DNA of 24,378 nt from UBA6136 sp964386975 (GTDB taxonomy: Bacteria; Pseudomonadota; Gammaproteobacteria; Methylococcales; Methylococcaceae): positions 1-24,378 of the forward strand of contig CAYLUS010000030.1 in assembly GCA_964386975.1 (NCBI GenBank), in the 5' to 3' direction. Positions 14,696-22,524 of this stretch are shown piece by piece. The position numbers were made by a program, and so were the translations under genes. The notes beneath the pieces are model-generated. The model did no database searches, had not been told where the DNA came from, and was given only the letters and a program-made list of their open reading frames with translations. Position 1 is the first letter of the stretch, and each line of letters opens with the position of its first letter.

Positions 14696-15514
14696 TTAAC
14701 GCGAATGCATCTCGGGCACTGCGGGGCCCTGAGGCTTGGCTGCCTCGGTTTGTTCATGCGCCCAAAAAATGGTGATGACCCCCAGAAGGATCAGCACAAT
14801 CTGATGCAGGGCCGCCTTTGGTGTGGTCTTTTCATGGAGGCTTGGAATCAGGTCGGCGACGGCAATATAGATAAAGCTCGAGGCGGCCAGCGCCAGGATG
14901 TAGGGGAGGCTGCCCTCCAAGTGCTCCAGGCTGAAATAAGCCAGCACCCCGCCGACCAAGGTCGCAAGGCTCGAGAGGAAATTGAAGAACAAGGCCCGCC
15001 CGCGGCTGTAGCCGCTCTGAAGGAGGATCGCAAAATCGCCTACCTCCTGGGGAATTTCATGCGCTGCAATCGCAAGGCTGGTGACGATCCCGAGCGTATG
15101 GTCGGTCAGGAAGGCGGCCGCAATCAGGATGCCATCCACGAAATTATGGATGGCATCGCCCACCACGATCAGGGTTCCGGCGGGCTTGTGGGAATGTTCG
15201 CCCGAGTGGGTTTCGCAGTGGTCGTGGTGGCAGTGTCGCCACAGCAGCAGTTTTTCCAGAAGGAAAAACCCCAGAATGCCAATCAGAACGGTCCCAAGCA
15301 CCAGGCTGTGTTGGCCCCCGCCGACATGCGAGAGGGCATCAGGCAAAAGGTCCAGAAAGGCGACCGACAACAGGGCGCCCAGGGCAAAGCTGATGCCATG
15401 CGGCAGCAGCTTGGGATGATGGTCGCTTGGAACCAGCAGCAGAGCGCCGGCAAAAAGGAGGCTCAACAAACCACCAAAGAGACTAAAGCAGGCAATCAGG
15501 GTCAGGGTATGCAT
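14696..15514 (-). CDS. ZIP-family metal transporter
   Basis: The 272-residue membrane protein has about eight hydrophobic segments. The metal-binding helices are seen as HNFVDGILIA (H123, N124, D127) and AAHEIPQEVGDFA (H152, E153, E156), the TM4-TM5 signatures of ZIP transporters that import Zn2+, Fe2+ or Mn2+ into the cytoplasm. Between TM3 and TM4 lies a histidine-rich loop (HCHHDHCETHSGEHSHK, about residues 94-110), common in ZIPs and thought to bind metal. The ATG at 15514 has GAAGG about 5 nt upstream. It lies 5 nt after the pgeF stop, so it is the last gene of rluD-pgeF-zip. Which metal it carries cannot be told. Confidence 0.92.
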   Translation of the reverse strand: MHTLTLIACFSLFGGLLSLLFAGALLLVPSDHHPKLLPHGISFALGALLSVAFLDLLPDALSHVGGGQHSLVLGTVLIGILGFFLLEKLLLWRHCHHDHCETHSGEHSHKPAGTLIVVGDAIHNFVDGILIAAAFLTDHTLGIVTSLAIAAHEIPQEVGDFAILLQSGYSRGRALFFNFLSSLATLVGGVLAYFSLEHLEGSLPYILALAASSFIYIAVADLIPSLHEKTTPKAALHQIVLILLGVITIFWAHEQTEAAKPQGPAVPEMHSR

Positions 15515-15519
15515 GGCCT

Positions 15520-16257
15520 TCAGGAGTGAGGTTCGAGCCAGATCAGGGTTGCCATCCGGCCCGTCACCGGATCGCGCCGGTAGGAAAAAAATTCATTGGT
15601 CTGCGTGTAGGTGCACCAATGGCCCCCGAAGACCTGGCTTCTCGGGATCCCCGAAATCTCCAGCAGGATTCGGGCAATTTCATAAAGATCGGCCAGCCAC
15701 TTGCCTTGGAGGTGAGGTTTGAAGGCGGCCGCAAGTCGTGGGTCCTTCAAGAGGAAGGCCTGTTGCACCTCGGGTCCCACTTCAAAGGCCTTTGGCCCGA
15801 TCGCAGGACCTAGCCAGACCCAGAGCCTGTGCGTCTCAAAGCGTTGAACCGCGGCCTCCAGGATGCCGGCATGTAGCCCTTTCCAGCCCCCATGCAAGGC
15901 AGCAACCGCCTTGCCATCCTGCCTTGCCATCAGAATCGGAAGGCAGTCGGCAGTCAGGACTGCGCAAGCCACTGAGGGTTCGCGTGCGATGCTCCCATCG
16001 GCACTCGTTCCTGGTTGGGATGTGGCGGCTTCAACGATCTCAGGGCCATGCACTTGATTGAGCCAGATGGGTTCCTGATCCAGGCCCAGATGGTGGATGA
16101 GTCGAAGGCGATTTTGGCCAACATGCGCTGGCTCATCGGCCACATGCAGGCCCAGATTGAGGCTTGCGTAGGCGCCCTGGCTGCACCCCCCCGTTCGGGT
16201 GGTCGAGGCGGCCTTGATCCAGGGTGCCGCCGGCCAATCAGGCTGGATTACATGCAT
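15520..16257 (-). CDS. pgeF: PgeF/YfiH family protein (polyphenol oxidase / purine nucleoside phosphorylase fold)
   Basis: The 245-residue product has the family motifs TRTGGCSQGAYASLNLGLHV, the catalytic-type residues H70 in NQVHG, C105 in LTADCLPIL and H122 in ALHGGWKGL, then GPAIGPKAFEVGPEV and a C-terminal FFSYRRDPVTGRMATLIWL. Family members have been described as multicopper-like phenol oxidases, as purine nucleoside phosphorylase/adenosine deaminases, and in E. coli as correcting wrongly built UDP-MurNAc dipeptides. The true substrate here is open. The ATG at 16257 overlaps the rluD stop region by 10 nt, and the rluD-pgeF pair is widely conserved. ZIP follows after 5 nt. Confidence 0.94.
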   Translation of the reverse strand: MHVIQPDWPAAPWIKAASTTRTGGCSQGAYASLNLGLHVADEPAHVGQNRLRLIHHLGLDQEPIWLNQVHGPEIVEAATSQPGTSADGSIAREPSVACAVLTADCLPILMARQDGKAVAALHGGWKGLHAGILEAAVQRFETHRLWVWLGPAIGPKAFEVGPEVQQAFLLKDPRLAAAFKPHLQGKWLADLYEIARILLEISGIPRSQVFGGHWCTYTQTNEFFSYRRDPVTGRMATLIWLEPHS

Positions 16258-17231
16258 GCGGGCTCTTTTTCGCGAAGCTGGTCAAGGAGGGACTCAAAGT
16301 CGGGAGGGATCGGGGCCTGCCACTCAAGGTCCTCCCCACTCATGGGGTGCGAGAGACCGAGCACGGCGGCATGCAAGGCCTGACGCCGAAAGGCCTTGAG
16401 CGCGAGAAGCAGCTCCGGATTTGCTTTTGCCGGAAGTCGCGATCGGCCGCCATAGACCGGATCGCCGACCAGCGGGTAGCCCGCATGGGCCAGGTGAACG
16501 CGGATCTGGTGCGTACGCCCGGTCTCCAGCTTGACCCGGGCCAGGGTATGGTGCCTGAATCGCTCTTCGATTCGAAAGTGGGTGATGGCCGTCTTGCCAT
16601 CGGGCCTTACCGCAAAGCGCTTGCGGTCGGTCGGATGGCGCCCGATGGGCTCATTGAGGGTGCCGCCACTGACCGGCCAGCCCATCAACAGCGCCAGATA
16701 TTCACGCTTGACGCTGCGCGCCTGCAGCTGCGCGACCAGCTGTTTATGGGATTCAAGGGTTTTGGCGACCATCAGAAGTCCGCTGGTGTCCTTGTCGAGG
16801 CGATGAACGATCCCACTTCGAGGCACGCGGGAGAGGTCCGGGCAATGGGCAAGCAACGCATTCTGGAGTGTGCCGCTCCAGTGCCCCGCCGCTGGATGGA
16901 CCACCAGCCCCGGCGGCTTGTCGAGAATGATCAGCGCTTCATCCTCGTGGACGATATCCAGCGGAAGGGGCTCAGCGCTCACTTCGGTCAGCGGTTCAAG
17001 CGGGATTTGAAGCTCGATGGCTTCACCGCCATGGGTCTTGTGGCGGGGTTTGGGGAGTACGCCGTCGATCTGAACCTGCCCCTGTCGGATCCATTCGGTG
17101 ATCCGGCTTCGGGAATAGTCCGGCAACAGCTGACCCATGGCCTGGTCAAGCCGAAGGCCCCCCAGATGGTCAGGAATCTCGAAGCGAAGGGTTTGAGGGC
17201 TTTTCACGCTACTGATGCTGCAACTATTCAC
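16248..17231 (-). CDS. rluD: 23S rRNA pseudouridine synthase RluD
   Basis: The protein has up to 327 residues. An S4 RNA-binding domain lies at about 22-80 (LDQAMGQLLPDYSRSRITEWIRQGQV), and the catalytic domain has IVHRLDKDTSGLL with the nucleophile D146, KREYLALLMG, and GRTHQIRVHLAHAGYPLVGDPVYGG. RluD modifies U1911, U1915 and U1917 in helix 69 of 23S rRNA; the S4 domain, synteny with pgeF and divergence from bamD favour RluD over RluC. The start is uncertain: GTG at 17231 gives MNSCSISSVKSPQTLRFE, while GTG at 17207 gives a product 8 residues shorter. A possible promoter -10 lies just before 17231, which would favour the shorter form. Confidence 0.94.
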   Translation of the reverse strand: MNSCSISSVKSPQTLRFEIPDHLGGLRLDQAMGQLLPDYSRSRITEWIRQGQVQIDGVLPKPRHKTHGGEAIELQIPLEPLTEVSAEPLPLDIVHEDEALIILDKPPGLVVHPAAGHWSGTLQNALLAHCPDLSRVPRSGIVHRLDKDTSGLLMVAKTLESHKQLVAQLQARSVKREYLALLMGWPVSGGTLNEPIGRHPTDRKRFAVRPDGKTAITHFRIEERFRHHTLARVKLETGRTHQIRVHLAHAGYPLVGDPVYGGRSRLPAKANPELLLALKAFRRQALHAAVLGLSHPMSGEDLEWQAPIPPDFESLLDQLREKEPACM

Positions 17232-17233
17232 GT

Positions 17234-17239
17234 TATACT
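17234..17239. promoter_or_regulatory. Candidate -10 hexamer for bamD, possibly shared with rluD
   Basis: TATACT on the plus strand lies 49 nt before the bamD ATG. The same bases read on the minus strand give AGTATA, and the overlapping TATAAC is -10-like toward rluD. I find no clear -35 for either direction, so the call is tentative. Confidence 0.35.
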
Positions 17240-17288
17240 GAAAGGCTGCGGCAATCGTCCGTAACCATCCCTAAGATCTGATCAAGTC

Positions 17289-18122
17289 ATGCGGCAATAC
17301 AACCATTGGGCCTGGGTGATCCTCACCCTGTGTCTCATTGTGACGGGTTGTTCTGAAACCCCGGATGAGACCAACGACGAGTATGCCGAATGGACGGCCG
17401 AGCAGTTTTACCGCCAGGCACGGGATGCCCTTAACGAAAAACGATACGAAAAGGCGGCAAAGCTGTATGAAAAGCTCGAGGCCCGCTACCCCTTCGGCAA
17501 ATATGCAACGCAGGCCCAGATGGATGTGGCCTACGCCTACTACAAAAATGATGAGCCGGATTCTGCCATCGCCGCAGCCGACCGCTTCATCAAACTCAAC
17601 CCCGCCCACCCCAACGTGGATTATGCCTACTACATCAAGGGACTGGTGAATTATAACCGAGGCATCACCTTTGTTGACCGATTCGTGCCCACGGACTCCT
17701 CGCAGCGCGATCCCGGGGCAACGCTGGATTCCTACAAGGACTTTGATGAACTGGTGCGCCGTTTCCCGAACAGCCGGTATGCCGAGGATTCCAAGCAGCG
17801 CATGCTCTCCTTGAGGAACAATCTGGCGATGCATGAAATCCATGTGGCCGACTTCTACATGCGCCGGGAGGCCTTTTTGGCCGCGGCCCGACGCTGCGGG
17901 GAGGTCATCCGCAAGTATCAGAAGACGCAGGCAGTTCCTGTTGCCCTTGAAATCATGGAGCAAGCCTATCGAAAGCTCGGCCTGGTGCAGTTGGCCGACG
18001 ATACCCATCGGGTCTTCGAGCTGAACTATGCCAATGGCGTTCCCGGTCGCGCCGCCAAGGATGTCAATTACGATCCGACGCTGATGGAAAAATTCTGGAA
18101 GCTTCTGGCGCTTGAGGAGTAA
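17289..18122 (+). CDS. bamD: Outer-membrane assembly lipoprotein BamD
   Basis: The 277-residue product has a lipoprotein signal with lipobox VTGC (C21). The tetratricopeptide domain typical of BamD (ComL) follows: YRQARDALNEKRYEKAAKLYEKLEARYPFGKYA, then VDYAYYIKGLVNYNRG and FPNSRYAEDSKQRM. BamD is, besides BamA, the core component of the BAM complex and acts on the periplasmic face of the outer membrane. Length and start (ATG 17289) fit the family. Divergence from rluD is the common proteobacterial arrangement. Its stop codon lies in the loop of a small hairpin that contains the next gene's ribosome-binding site. Confidence 0.96.
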   Translation: MRQYNHWAWVILTLCLIVTGCSETPDETNDEYAEWTAEQFYRQARDALNEKRYEKAAKLYEKLEARYPFGKYATQAQMDVAYAYYKNDEPDSAIAAADRFIKLNPAHPNVDYAYYIKGLVNYNRGITFVDRFVPTDSSQRDPGATLDSYKDFDELVRRFPNSRYAEDSKQRMLSLRNNLAMHEIHVADFYMRREAFLAAARRCGEVIRKYQKTQAVPVALEIMEQAYRKLGLVQLADDTHRVFELNYANGVPGRAAKDVNYDPTLMEKFWKLLALEE

Positions 18123-18128
18123 TTCCTC
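18114..18128 (+). promoter_or_regulatory. Hairpin hiding the Shine-Dalgarno of the PfkB kinase gene
   Basis: GAGGA (18114-18118) pairs with TCCTC (18124-18128), with loop GTAAT containing the bamD TAA. The left arm is the only good ribosome-binding site for the GTG at 18130. A ribosome finishing bamD would open it, which suggests coupled translation. Confidence 0.4.
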
Positions 18129-18129
18129 C

Positions 18130-19062
18130 GTGAATGCCGTCTTGCTGGATGTCTTGTGCGTCGGTCATGCCTCCTGGGACCTGGTTTTCGAGGTGCCGCG
18201 GCATCCCAACCCGGATGAAAAGTTGTTTGCAGAGGCGCTGGTCACCTGTGGTGGCGGGCCTGCCGCCAATGCGGCAGTGACCGTTGCCCGCTTGGGTCTT
18301 GCGAGCGGTTTCCTCGGGGTTCTAGGAGCCGATGCCTTCGGTGACCTGCACCTCAAAGAGCTGAATTGCGAAGGCGTCGATACCCAAATGGTCCTTAGAA
18401 ACGGATCGACCGCCGTTTCGAGCGTTCTGGTCAAGCCAGGGGGAGATCGCGCGCTGGTGACGGCGCGAGGCCGCATAGAGGAGCCGTTGTCCGCCACGAT
18501 GGATCCAGCCCGGATTCAGGCAACGGTGTATCTTTTCGATGGCCATGAGGCGCGCTTGTCTGCGCCTTTTATCGGGCGTCAATGCCCAACCGTTTTGGAT
18601 GCAGGTTCTCTGCATGCGGGCACCCGCGCCTTGATGGGACAGGTTGAGCATCTGGTGTGCTCAGAAAAGTTTGCGCGGGAGTGGCTCGGGGAGGATCGAC
18701 CGGATGAGGCTTTGCGCCAGCTTTCAGACATCGCGCCTGTGGTCGTGATCACCTTGGGTCAACGGGGTCTGATCTGGCAGCGGGATGGCCAGCAGGGATC
18801 GCTTGGGGCCTTTTCGGTGAGGGCGGTCGATACAACGGGTGCCGGAGATGCCTTTCATGGCGCCTATGCGGCCGCCCTGGTGATGGATCTCCCATGGCTG
18901 GAGGTGTTACGGTTTGCATCGGCCGCCGGTGCGCTCGCGACCACCTGCATGGGCGCTCGTCCCGCGCTTCCGGGGAAGGGTGCGGTTGAGGCGCTTTTGC
19001 GCTCAGGCAAGTGCATGGGTTTAAATGAAGACAGCGCATCGCCAATCGGCGCGCGTGGGTGA
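18130..19062 (+). CDS. PfkB/ribokinase-family carbohydrate kinase, substrate unknown
   Basis: The 310-residue protein (from the GTG at 18130) has both PfkB signatures: GGGPAANAAVTVARLG (41-56) and DTTGAGDAFHGAYAAAL, where D240 is the catalytic base in the anion hole. DVLCVGHASWDLVFEV is the typical N-terminal strand with a substrate-binding aspartate. It would phosphorylate a sugar or nucleoside with ATP in the cytosol. The subfamily is not clear; the layout resembles ribokinase- and sulfofructose kinase-like members more than adenosine kinases. An upstream in-frame TTG at 18112 overlaps bamD, but GAGGAG (18114-18119) lies 10 nt before the GTG, so I prefer 18130. It starts 7 nt after bamD and ends 28 nt before mltB, a setting without other sugar genes. 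Confidence 0.88.
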   Translation: MNAVLLDVLCVGHASWDLVFEVPRHPNPDEKLFAEALVTCGGGPAANAAVTVARLGLASGFLGVLGADAFGDLHLKELNCEGVDTQMVLRNGSTAVSSVLVKPGGDRALVTARGRIEEPLSATMDPARIQATVYLFDGHEARLSAPFIGRQCPTVLDAGSLHAGTRALMGQVEHLVCSEKFAREWLGEDRPDEALRQLSDIAPVVVITLGQRGLIWQRDGQQGSLGAFSVRAVDTTGAGDAFHGAYAAALVMDLPWLEVLRFASAAGALATTCMGARPALPGKGAVEALLRSGKCMGLNEDSASPIGARG

Positions 19063-19090
19063 AGGGGCCAAAAAGGGGTTGTAGATTTTG

Positions 19091-20194
19091 ATGAAGATCA
19101 AGAGCTTGAGAGGGATTGCGCTGACGCTTGGCGTCCTTCAGTTGACCGCATGTGCGGAAATGGAATCGCCAACGCAGGTCACCCCCCCTGCCGCCGCTCG
19201 CCGACCGGTGGCGCAACCCCTTGAAAGCGGAGATGCCGGCGGGAGCTATTTTGCAGAGCGCCTGAGCGGCGACTACCGGGGCTACCCCGCGGTTGAGCGT
19301 TTTATCGATGGGATGGTGAGGGAGCAGGGGTTCAGTCGCGAATACCTTTATGGGCTTCTGTCTCAGGCGCAACGGAAAACCTGGACGATTGAATACATGA
19401 ATCGGGAAAAGCCGACGGTCCGGCAGAAGCCCGGCGGCTGGAGCCGATATCGCTCCAAATTTCTGGATGAACGGCATATCCGTGAGGGTGCCCGTTTCTG
19501 GGCGCAGCACGCGGCAACGCTGGCGCGGGCGCAGTCTGAATTTGGGGTGAGCCCCGAGATCATCATGGGCATCATCGGGGTCGAAACCCTCTATGGTGCC
19601 AATTTCGGGACGCACCGGGTGATCGATGCGCTGACGACGCTCGCCTTCGATTATCCCCGGCGTGCGGCGTATTTTGAGAGCGAACTCAAAGACCTTCTGA
19701 TTCTCTCGCGCAAGGAGATGAGAGATCCCTGCAAACCCAAGGGCTCCTTTGCCGGCGCCATGGGGTTCGGGCAGTTCATGCCCAGCAGCTTCCTTAAATA
19801 TGCGGTCGACTTCAATGGTGATGGGGCAACCAACCTTTGGGATCCTGAGGATGCCATTGGTAGCATTGCCCATTATTTCAAGTCGTTTGGCTGGCAGACG
19901 GGAGAACCTGTTGTGGTCAGGGCGGATGCGTCCCTCGCACTGGATGAATCGATCAAGACGGGGTTTGACAGCCACTACTCGGCAGCGGATTTAAGGCGAC
20001 TTGGGGTCACCCCAGCGCAACCCTTAAGAGGGGAAGACTTCAGTCTCCTGAAACTGAGTGCCCAGGAGGGCGAGGTCTATCGCATCGGCTATCCGAACTT
20101 TTACGTGATTACCCGTTACAACCACAGCACCTATTACGCCATGGCCGTCTATGAGTTGGGTCAGGCGGTCAAGGCGCGCTATCAGGGGCGCTAG
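19091..20194 (+). CDS. mltB: Membrane-bound lytic murein transglycosylase B
   Basis: The 367-residue protein has a lipoprotein signal ending in LTAC (C21) and a proline-rich linker. The MltB (GH103) domain then shows YMNREKPTVRQKPGGWSRYR, the catalytic glutamate E165 in IIMGIIGVETLYGANFG, AMGFGQFMPSSFLKYAVDFN, WDPEDAIGSIAHYFKS and a C-terminal VITRYNHSTYYAMAVYELG. It cleaves the MurNAc-GlcNAc bond to form 1,6-anhydro ends, probably at the outer membrane. The ATG at 19091 is used; a TTG just before it (19088) is less likely. The stop codon is interlocked with that of the convergent sixA. Confidence 0.95.
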   Translation: MKIKSLRGIALTLGVLQLTACAEMESPTQVTPPAAARRPVAQPLESGDAGGSYFAERLSGDYRGYPAVERFIDGMVREQGFSREYLYGLLSQAQRKTWTIEYMNREKPTVRQKPGGWSRYRSKFLDERHIREGARFWAQHAATLARAQSEFGVSPEIIMGIIGVETLYGANFGTHRVIDALTTLAFDYPRRAAYFESELKDLLILSRKEMRDPCKPKGSFAGAMGFGQFMPSSFLKYAVDFNGDGATNLWDPEDAIGSIAHYFKSFGWQTGEPVVVRADASLALDESIKTGFDSHYSAADLRRLGVTPAQPLRGEDFSLLKLSAQEGEVYRIGYPNFYVITRYNHSTYYAMAVYELGQAVKARYQGR

Positions 20195-20688
20195 CTTTCT
20201 TCCACGTGGCGCTTGGGGTAGTCGTAATGCGTTAGTTGACCGCTCCCGGCAAGGATGTGGTGCCACGAATCAACCTCGAACACAATCGATGCCACCCCGC
20301 AGGTCGGTAGGTTCTGGAGGGTTTCATCAGCCAGTTCATTGAGAAGTCGGGTGAAGTCAGGGTTATGGCCGATGAGGGCGACGTGTTTCAGGCCCTCCTC
20401 CAGTCCGTCAATCAACTGATAGAGCCCCGCAAGGCCATGCTCATAAAGCCGATCGTCAATCAGAAGGCCCCTGTCATTGGCCATAAGTCCCAAGCGCTCG
20501 GCCGTCATCCTGGCCCTCAGCGCCGGGCTTGAAAGGATGCAATCAGGGATCAGGTCTTTCTCCTTGAGAAGGCGTCCCATCAGGGGAGCATTTCGAAGAC
20601 CTCTTGGGTTGAGCGGTCGATCCCGATCCGGAAGCTCAGGATCGGACCAGCTGGATTTGGCGTGACGAATCAGGGTCAGTCGTTTCAT
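20191..20688 (-). CDS. sixA: SixA-type histidine phosphatase
   Basis: The 165-residue protein belongs to the histidine phosphatase (RHG) superfamily. LTLIRHAKSSW gives R8 and the phospho-accepting H9, and VALIGHNPDFTRLL gives the second catalytic histidine. RPLNPRGLRNAPLMG and ILSSPALRARMTAERL are typical of SixA and similar short phosphatases. E. coli SixA removes phosphate from histidines of phosphotransfer proteins such as ArcB or PTS-Ntr components; the target here is unknown. The ATG at 20688 fits the MKRLTLIRHAKSS start; an upstream extension to 20742 is unconserved. Its TAG shares three bases with the mltB TAG inside CTAG (20191-20194). Confidence 0.88.
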   Translation of the reverse strand: MKRLTLIRHAKSSWSDPELPDRDRPLNPRGLRNAPLMGRLLKEKDLIPDCILSSPALRARMTAERLGLMANDRGLLIDDRLYEHGLAGLYQLIDGLEEGLKHVALIGHNPDFTRLLNELADETLQNLPTCGVASIVFEVDSWHHILAGSGQLTHYDYPKRHVEES

Positions 20689-20791
20689 CCCGGTCTCTGA
20701 GCGTTTTGTTACGGACGCGCCTTTGTTCTTGCCGCATCCCAAGGCATCCGATTCTCGCCAAAGGCAAGTACTTGGCGCGTTCGGTGCGCGC

Positions 20792-20797
20792 TATACT
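20792..20797 (+). promoter_or_regulatory. Candidate -10 element of the opg operon
   Basis: TATACT lies inside the short inverted repeat CGCTA-TAC-TAGCG (20789-20801), 129 nt before the opgG ATG. Possible -35 hexamers are CTTGGC (15-nt spacing) or TACTTG (17-nt spacing), neither good. The 237-nt sixA-opgG space holds no other signal I can support. Confidence 0.35.
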
Positions 20798-20925
20798 AGC
20801 GTTGATTATTCGTTTGACCGCCCCGGTATGCAACCCACGCGGGAAATCGCGTGTTCAGATCGAAAGATCTCCTTGTTGCTCATCGGCAGCGCTTGGTCCT
20901 CTCCCGACGTTCATTTGGTGTTTTC

Positions 20926-22524
20926 ATGGAATTTTGCTCAGCGAAGCGCATTCTCTCTTTGGCCCTCCTGCTGAGCGCAGTGGCCTTCCCGCCGATGGGG
21001 CTGGCATCGCCTGGAAAAATCGCCCCGCCGCCAGCCCCGGATGAACCCAAGTCACAGGAAAACCTGGAGGATTCCAAGCCGTCTCCAAAGATGTTTGGGT
21101 ACGCGGAGGTCGAGGCGAAGGCCAAGGAACTCGCTCAACAGCCTTTCCAGAGGGATGATGCGAATCTCCCTGATTTCCTCCAGAAGCTCGAACCCGATCA
21201 ATATCAGGAAATCCGCTTCAAGCCGGAAAAATCGCTTTGGCGGGAGGAGGGACTCCCCTTCCAGATCCAGGCCCTCCCTCGAGGCTTTGTGTTCCGGGAC
21301 CGGGTCCTGATCAACGTGGTGGATCAGGGGCAGAGCATGCGCATTGGCTATTCGCCGGACCTCTTTGACTACGGTCAGAATCACTTCCCTGAGGCCCCCC
21401 TCAACGACCTTGGATTTGCCGGGGTTCGCATTCATTCACCGCTTCGAAAAGACGAGAGCTTTGATGAGATTGTGGCGTTCCTTGGGGCCAGTTACTTCAG
21501 GGCCGCAGGGCTCGGCCAAACCTTCGGATTGTCGGCCCGGGGACTCGCTGTAGATACGGGGCTTTCCAAGGCCGAGGAGTTTCCGGTATTCCGGGAATTC
21601 TGGCTGGAAAAGCCGGAGAAGAATGCAGGCGCACTGACCGTCTACGCCCTTTTGGATGGCCCGAGCCTCACGGGTGCCTTCCGTTTTGTGGTCCGGCCTG
21701 GGCTTGATCTTGCCATAGAGGTCAGCAGCCATATTTTCATGCGCAAGAAGGTTGAGCGACTCGGTATTGCGCCCCTGACCAGCATGTTCCTTCGGGGTGA
21801 AAATACCGAGCGGCCCATCGATGACTACCGTCCGGAGGTCCATGATTCCGATGGGCTCCTGATTGGCAAGAGCACCGGCGAATGGATGTGGCGGCCGCTC
21901 AATAATCCCAAGCAGCTCCGCATCAGCGTGTTCAGTGATTCAAAGCCGTCGGGCTACGGTTTGATGTCGCGCGATCGGAATTTTGATCATTACCAGGATC
22001 TGGATTCGGCCTACCAGCTTCGACCCAGTTCCTGGGTCGAGCCACTCGGCGATTGGGGCGCGGGTGGCATTTACCTGATCGAGATTCCGAGCAGCGCGGA
22101 GAAATACGACAACATCGTCGCGTTCTGGGTGCCGGAGCAGGCGGCTCTGGAGGGGAGAGAGTTCCGCTACGATTACCGCCTGCATTTCGTGAAGGAGGAG
22201 TTCACCGTACCCAGCGGCGGCAAAGTGACGTCAACGCGGGTAGGAAAGGTCGAGGGTCACCCCGGCCAGCGCCGCTTTGTGGTTGATTTCGCAAGTCCGA
22301 CCCTGCGATTGATCAGTTCCAAGGCCGATGTCACGGCGGAGGTCGGTGCGGCTGGAAAAATCGCCAATGTGGGCGTTCGAAAGAATGAAGAGCAGGGAAC
22401 ATGGCGCCTGACCTTCGACCTTGAGCCTGACAAGGGCAAGGGCCCTCTTGAACTCCGGGCGATCCTGAAGTCCGGACAGGACATCCTCACCGAATCCTGG
22501 GTTTATCAGTGGAACGAGCCGTGA
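20926..22524 (+). CDS. opgG: Periplasmic glucan biosynthesis protein OpgG (MdoG)
   Basis: From the ATG at 20926 the product has 532 residues, close to E. coli OpgG (511). A Sec-type signal (MEFCSAKRILSLALLLSAV, cleavage probably after PPMGLA) leads into KMFGYAEVEAKAKELAQQPF, LPDFLQKLEPDQYQEIRFKP and later FREFWLEKPEKNAGALTVYA, MFLRGENTERPIDDYRPEVHDSDGL and QLRPSSWVEPLGDWGAGGIYL, all characteristic of the MdoG/MdoD family. OpgG works in the periplasm on osmoregulated periplasmic glucans. An in-frame GTG at 20851 would add 25 residues with SRRSFGVF, which looks slightly Tat-like; the shorter start gives a normal signal peptide. The stop overlaps the next ATG (TGATG, 22522-22526). Confidence 0.94.
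   Translation: MEFCSAKRILSLALLLSAVAFPPMGLASPGKIAPPPAPDEPKSQENLEDSKPSPKMFGYAEVEAKAKELAQQPFQRDDANLPDFLQKLEPDQYQEIRFKPEKSLWREEGLPFQIQALPRGFVFRDRVLINVVDQGQSMRIGYSPDLFDYGQNHFPEAPLNDLGFAGVRIHSPLRKDESFDEIVAFLGASYFRAAGLGQTFGLSARGLAVDTGLSKAEEFPVFREFWLEKPEKNAGALTVYALLDGPSLTGAFRFVVRPGLDLAIEVSSHIFMRKKVERLGIAPLTSMFLRGENTERPIDDYRPEVHDSDGLLIGKSTGEWMWRPLNNPKQLRISVFSDSKPSGYGLMSRDRNFDHYQDLDSAYQLRPSSWVEPLGDWGAGGIYLIEIPSSAEKYDNIVAFWVPEQAALEGREFRYDYRLHFVKEEFTVPSGGKVTSTRVGKVEGHPGQRRFVVDFASPTLRLISSKADVTAEVGAAGKIANVGVRKNEEQGTWRLTFDLEPDKGKGPLELRAILKSGQDILTESWVYQWNEP

Noticed and set aside
14705..15529. Plus-strand open frame of 274 codons opposite the ZIP gene
   Set aside because: The minus-strand protein has clear ZIP metal-binding helices; the plus product is low-complexity and rich in Gln and Gly, as expected from antisense of hydrophobic codons.
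16224..17264. Plus-strand open frame of 346 codons opposite rluD
   Set aside because: RluD is unmistakable on the minus strand (HRLDKDTSG, GRTHQIRVH); the plus frame has no family features.
18749..19975. Minus-strand open frame of 408 codons opposite the kinase 3' end and mltB
   Set aside because: It spans two well-supported plus-strand genes and its product is rich in Pro, Arg and His, typical of antisense reading.
20851..20925. Tat-type signal on OpgG from the GTG at 20851 (SRRSFGVF)
   Set aside because: The twin-arginine stretch is separated from the hydrophobic core by a second basic segment (SAKR), and the ATG at 20926 already gives a complete Sec signal. OpgG of E. coli is Sec-exported; only OpgD uses Tat.
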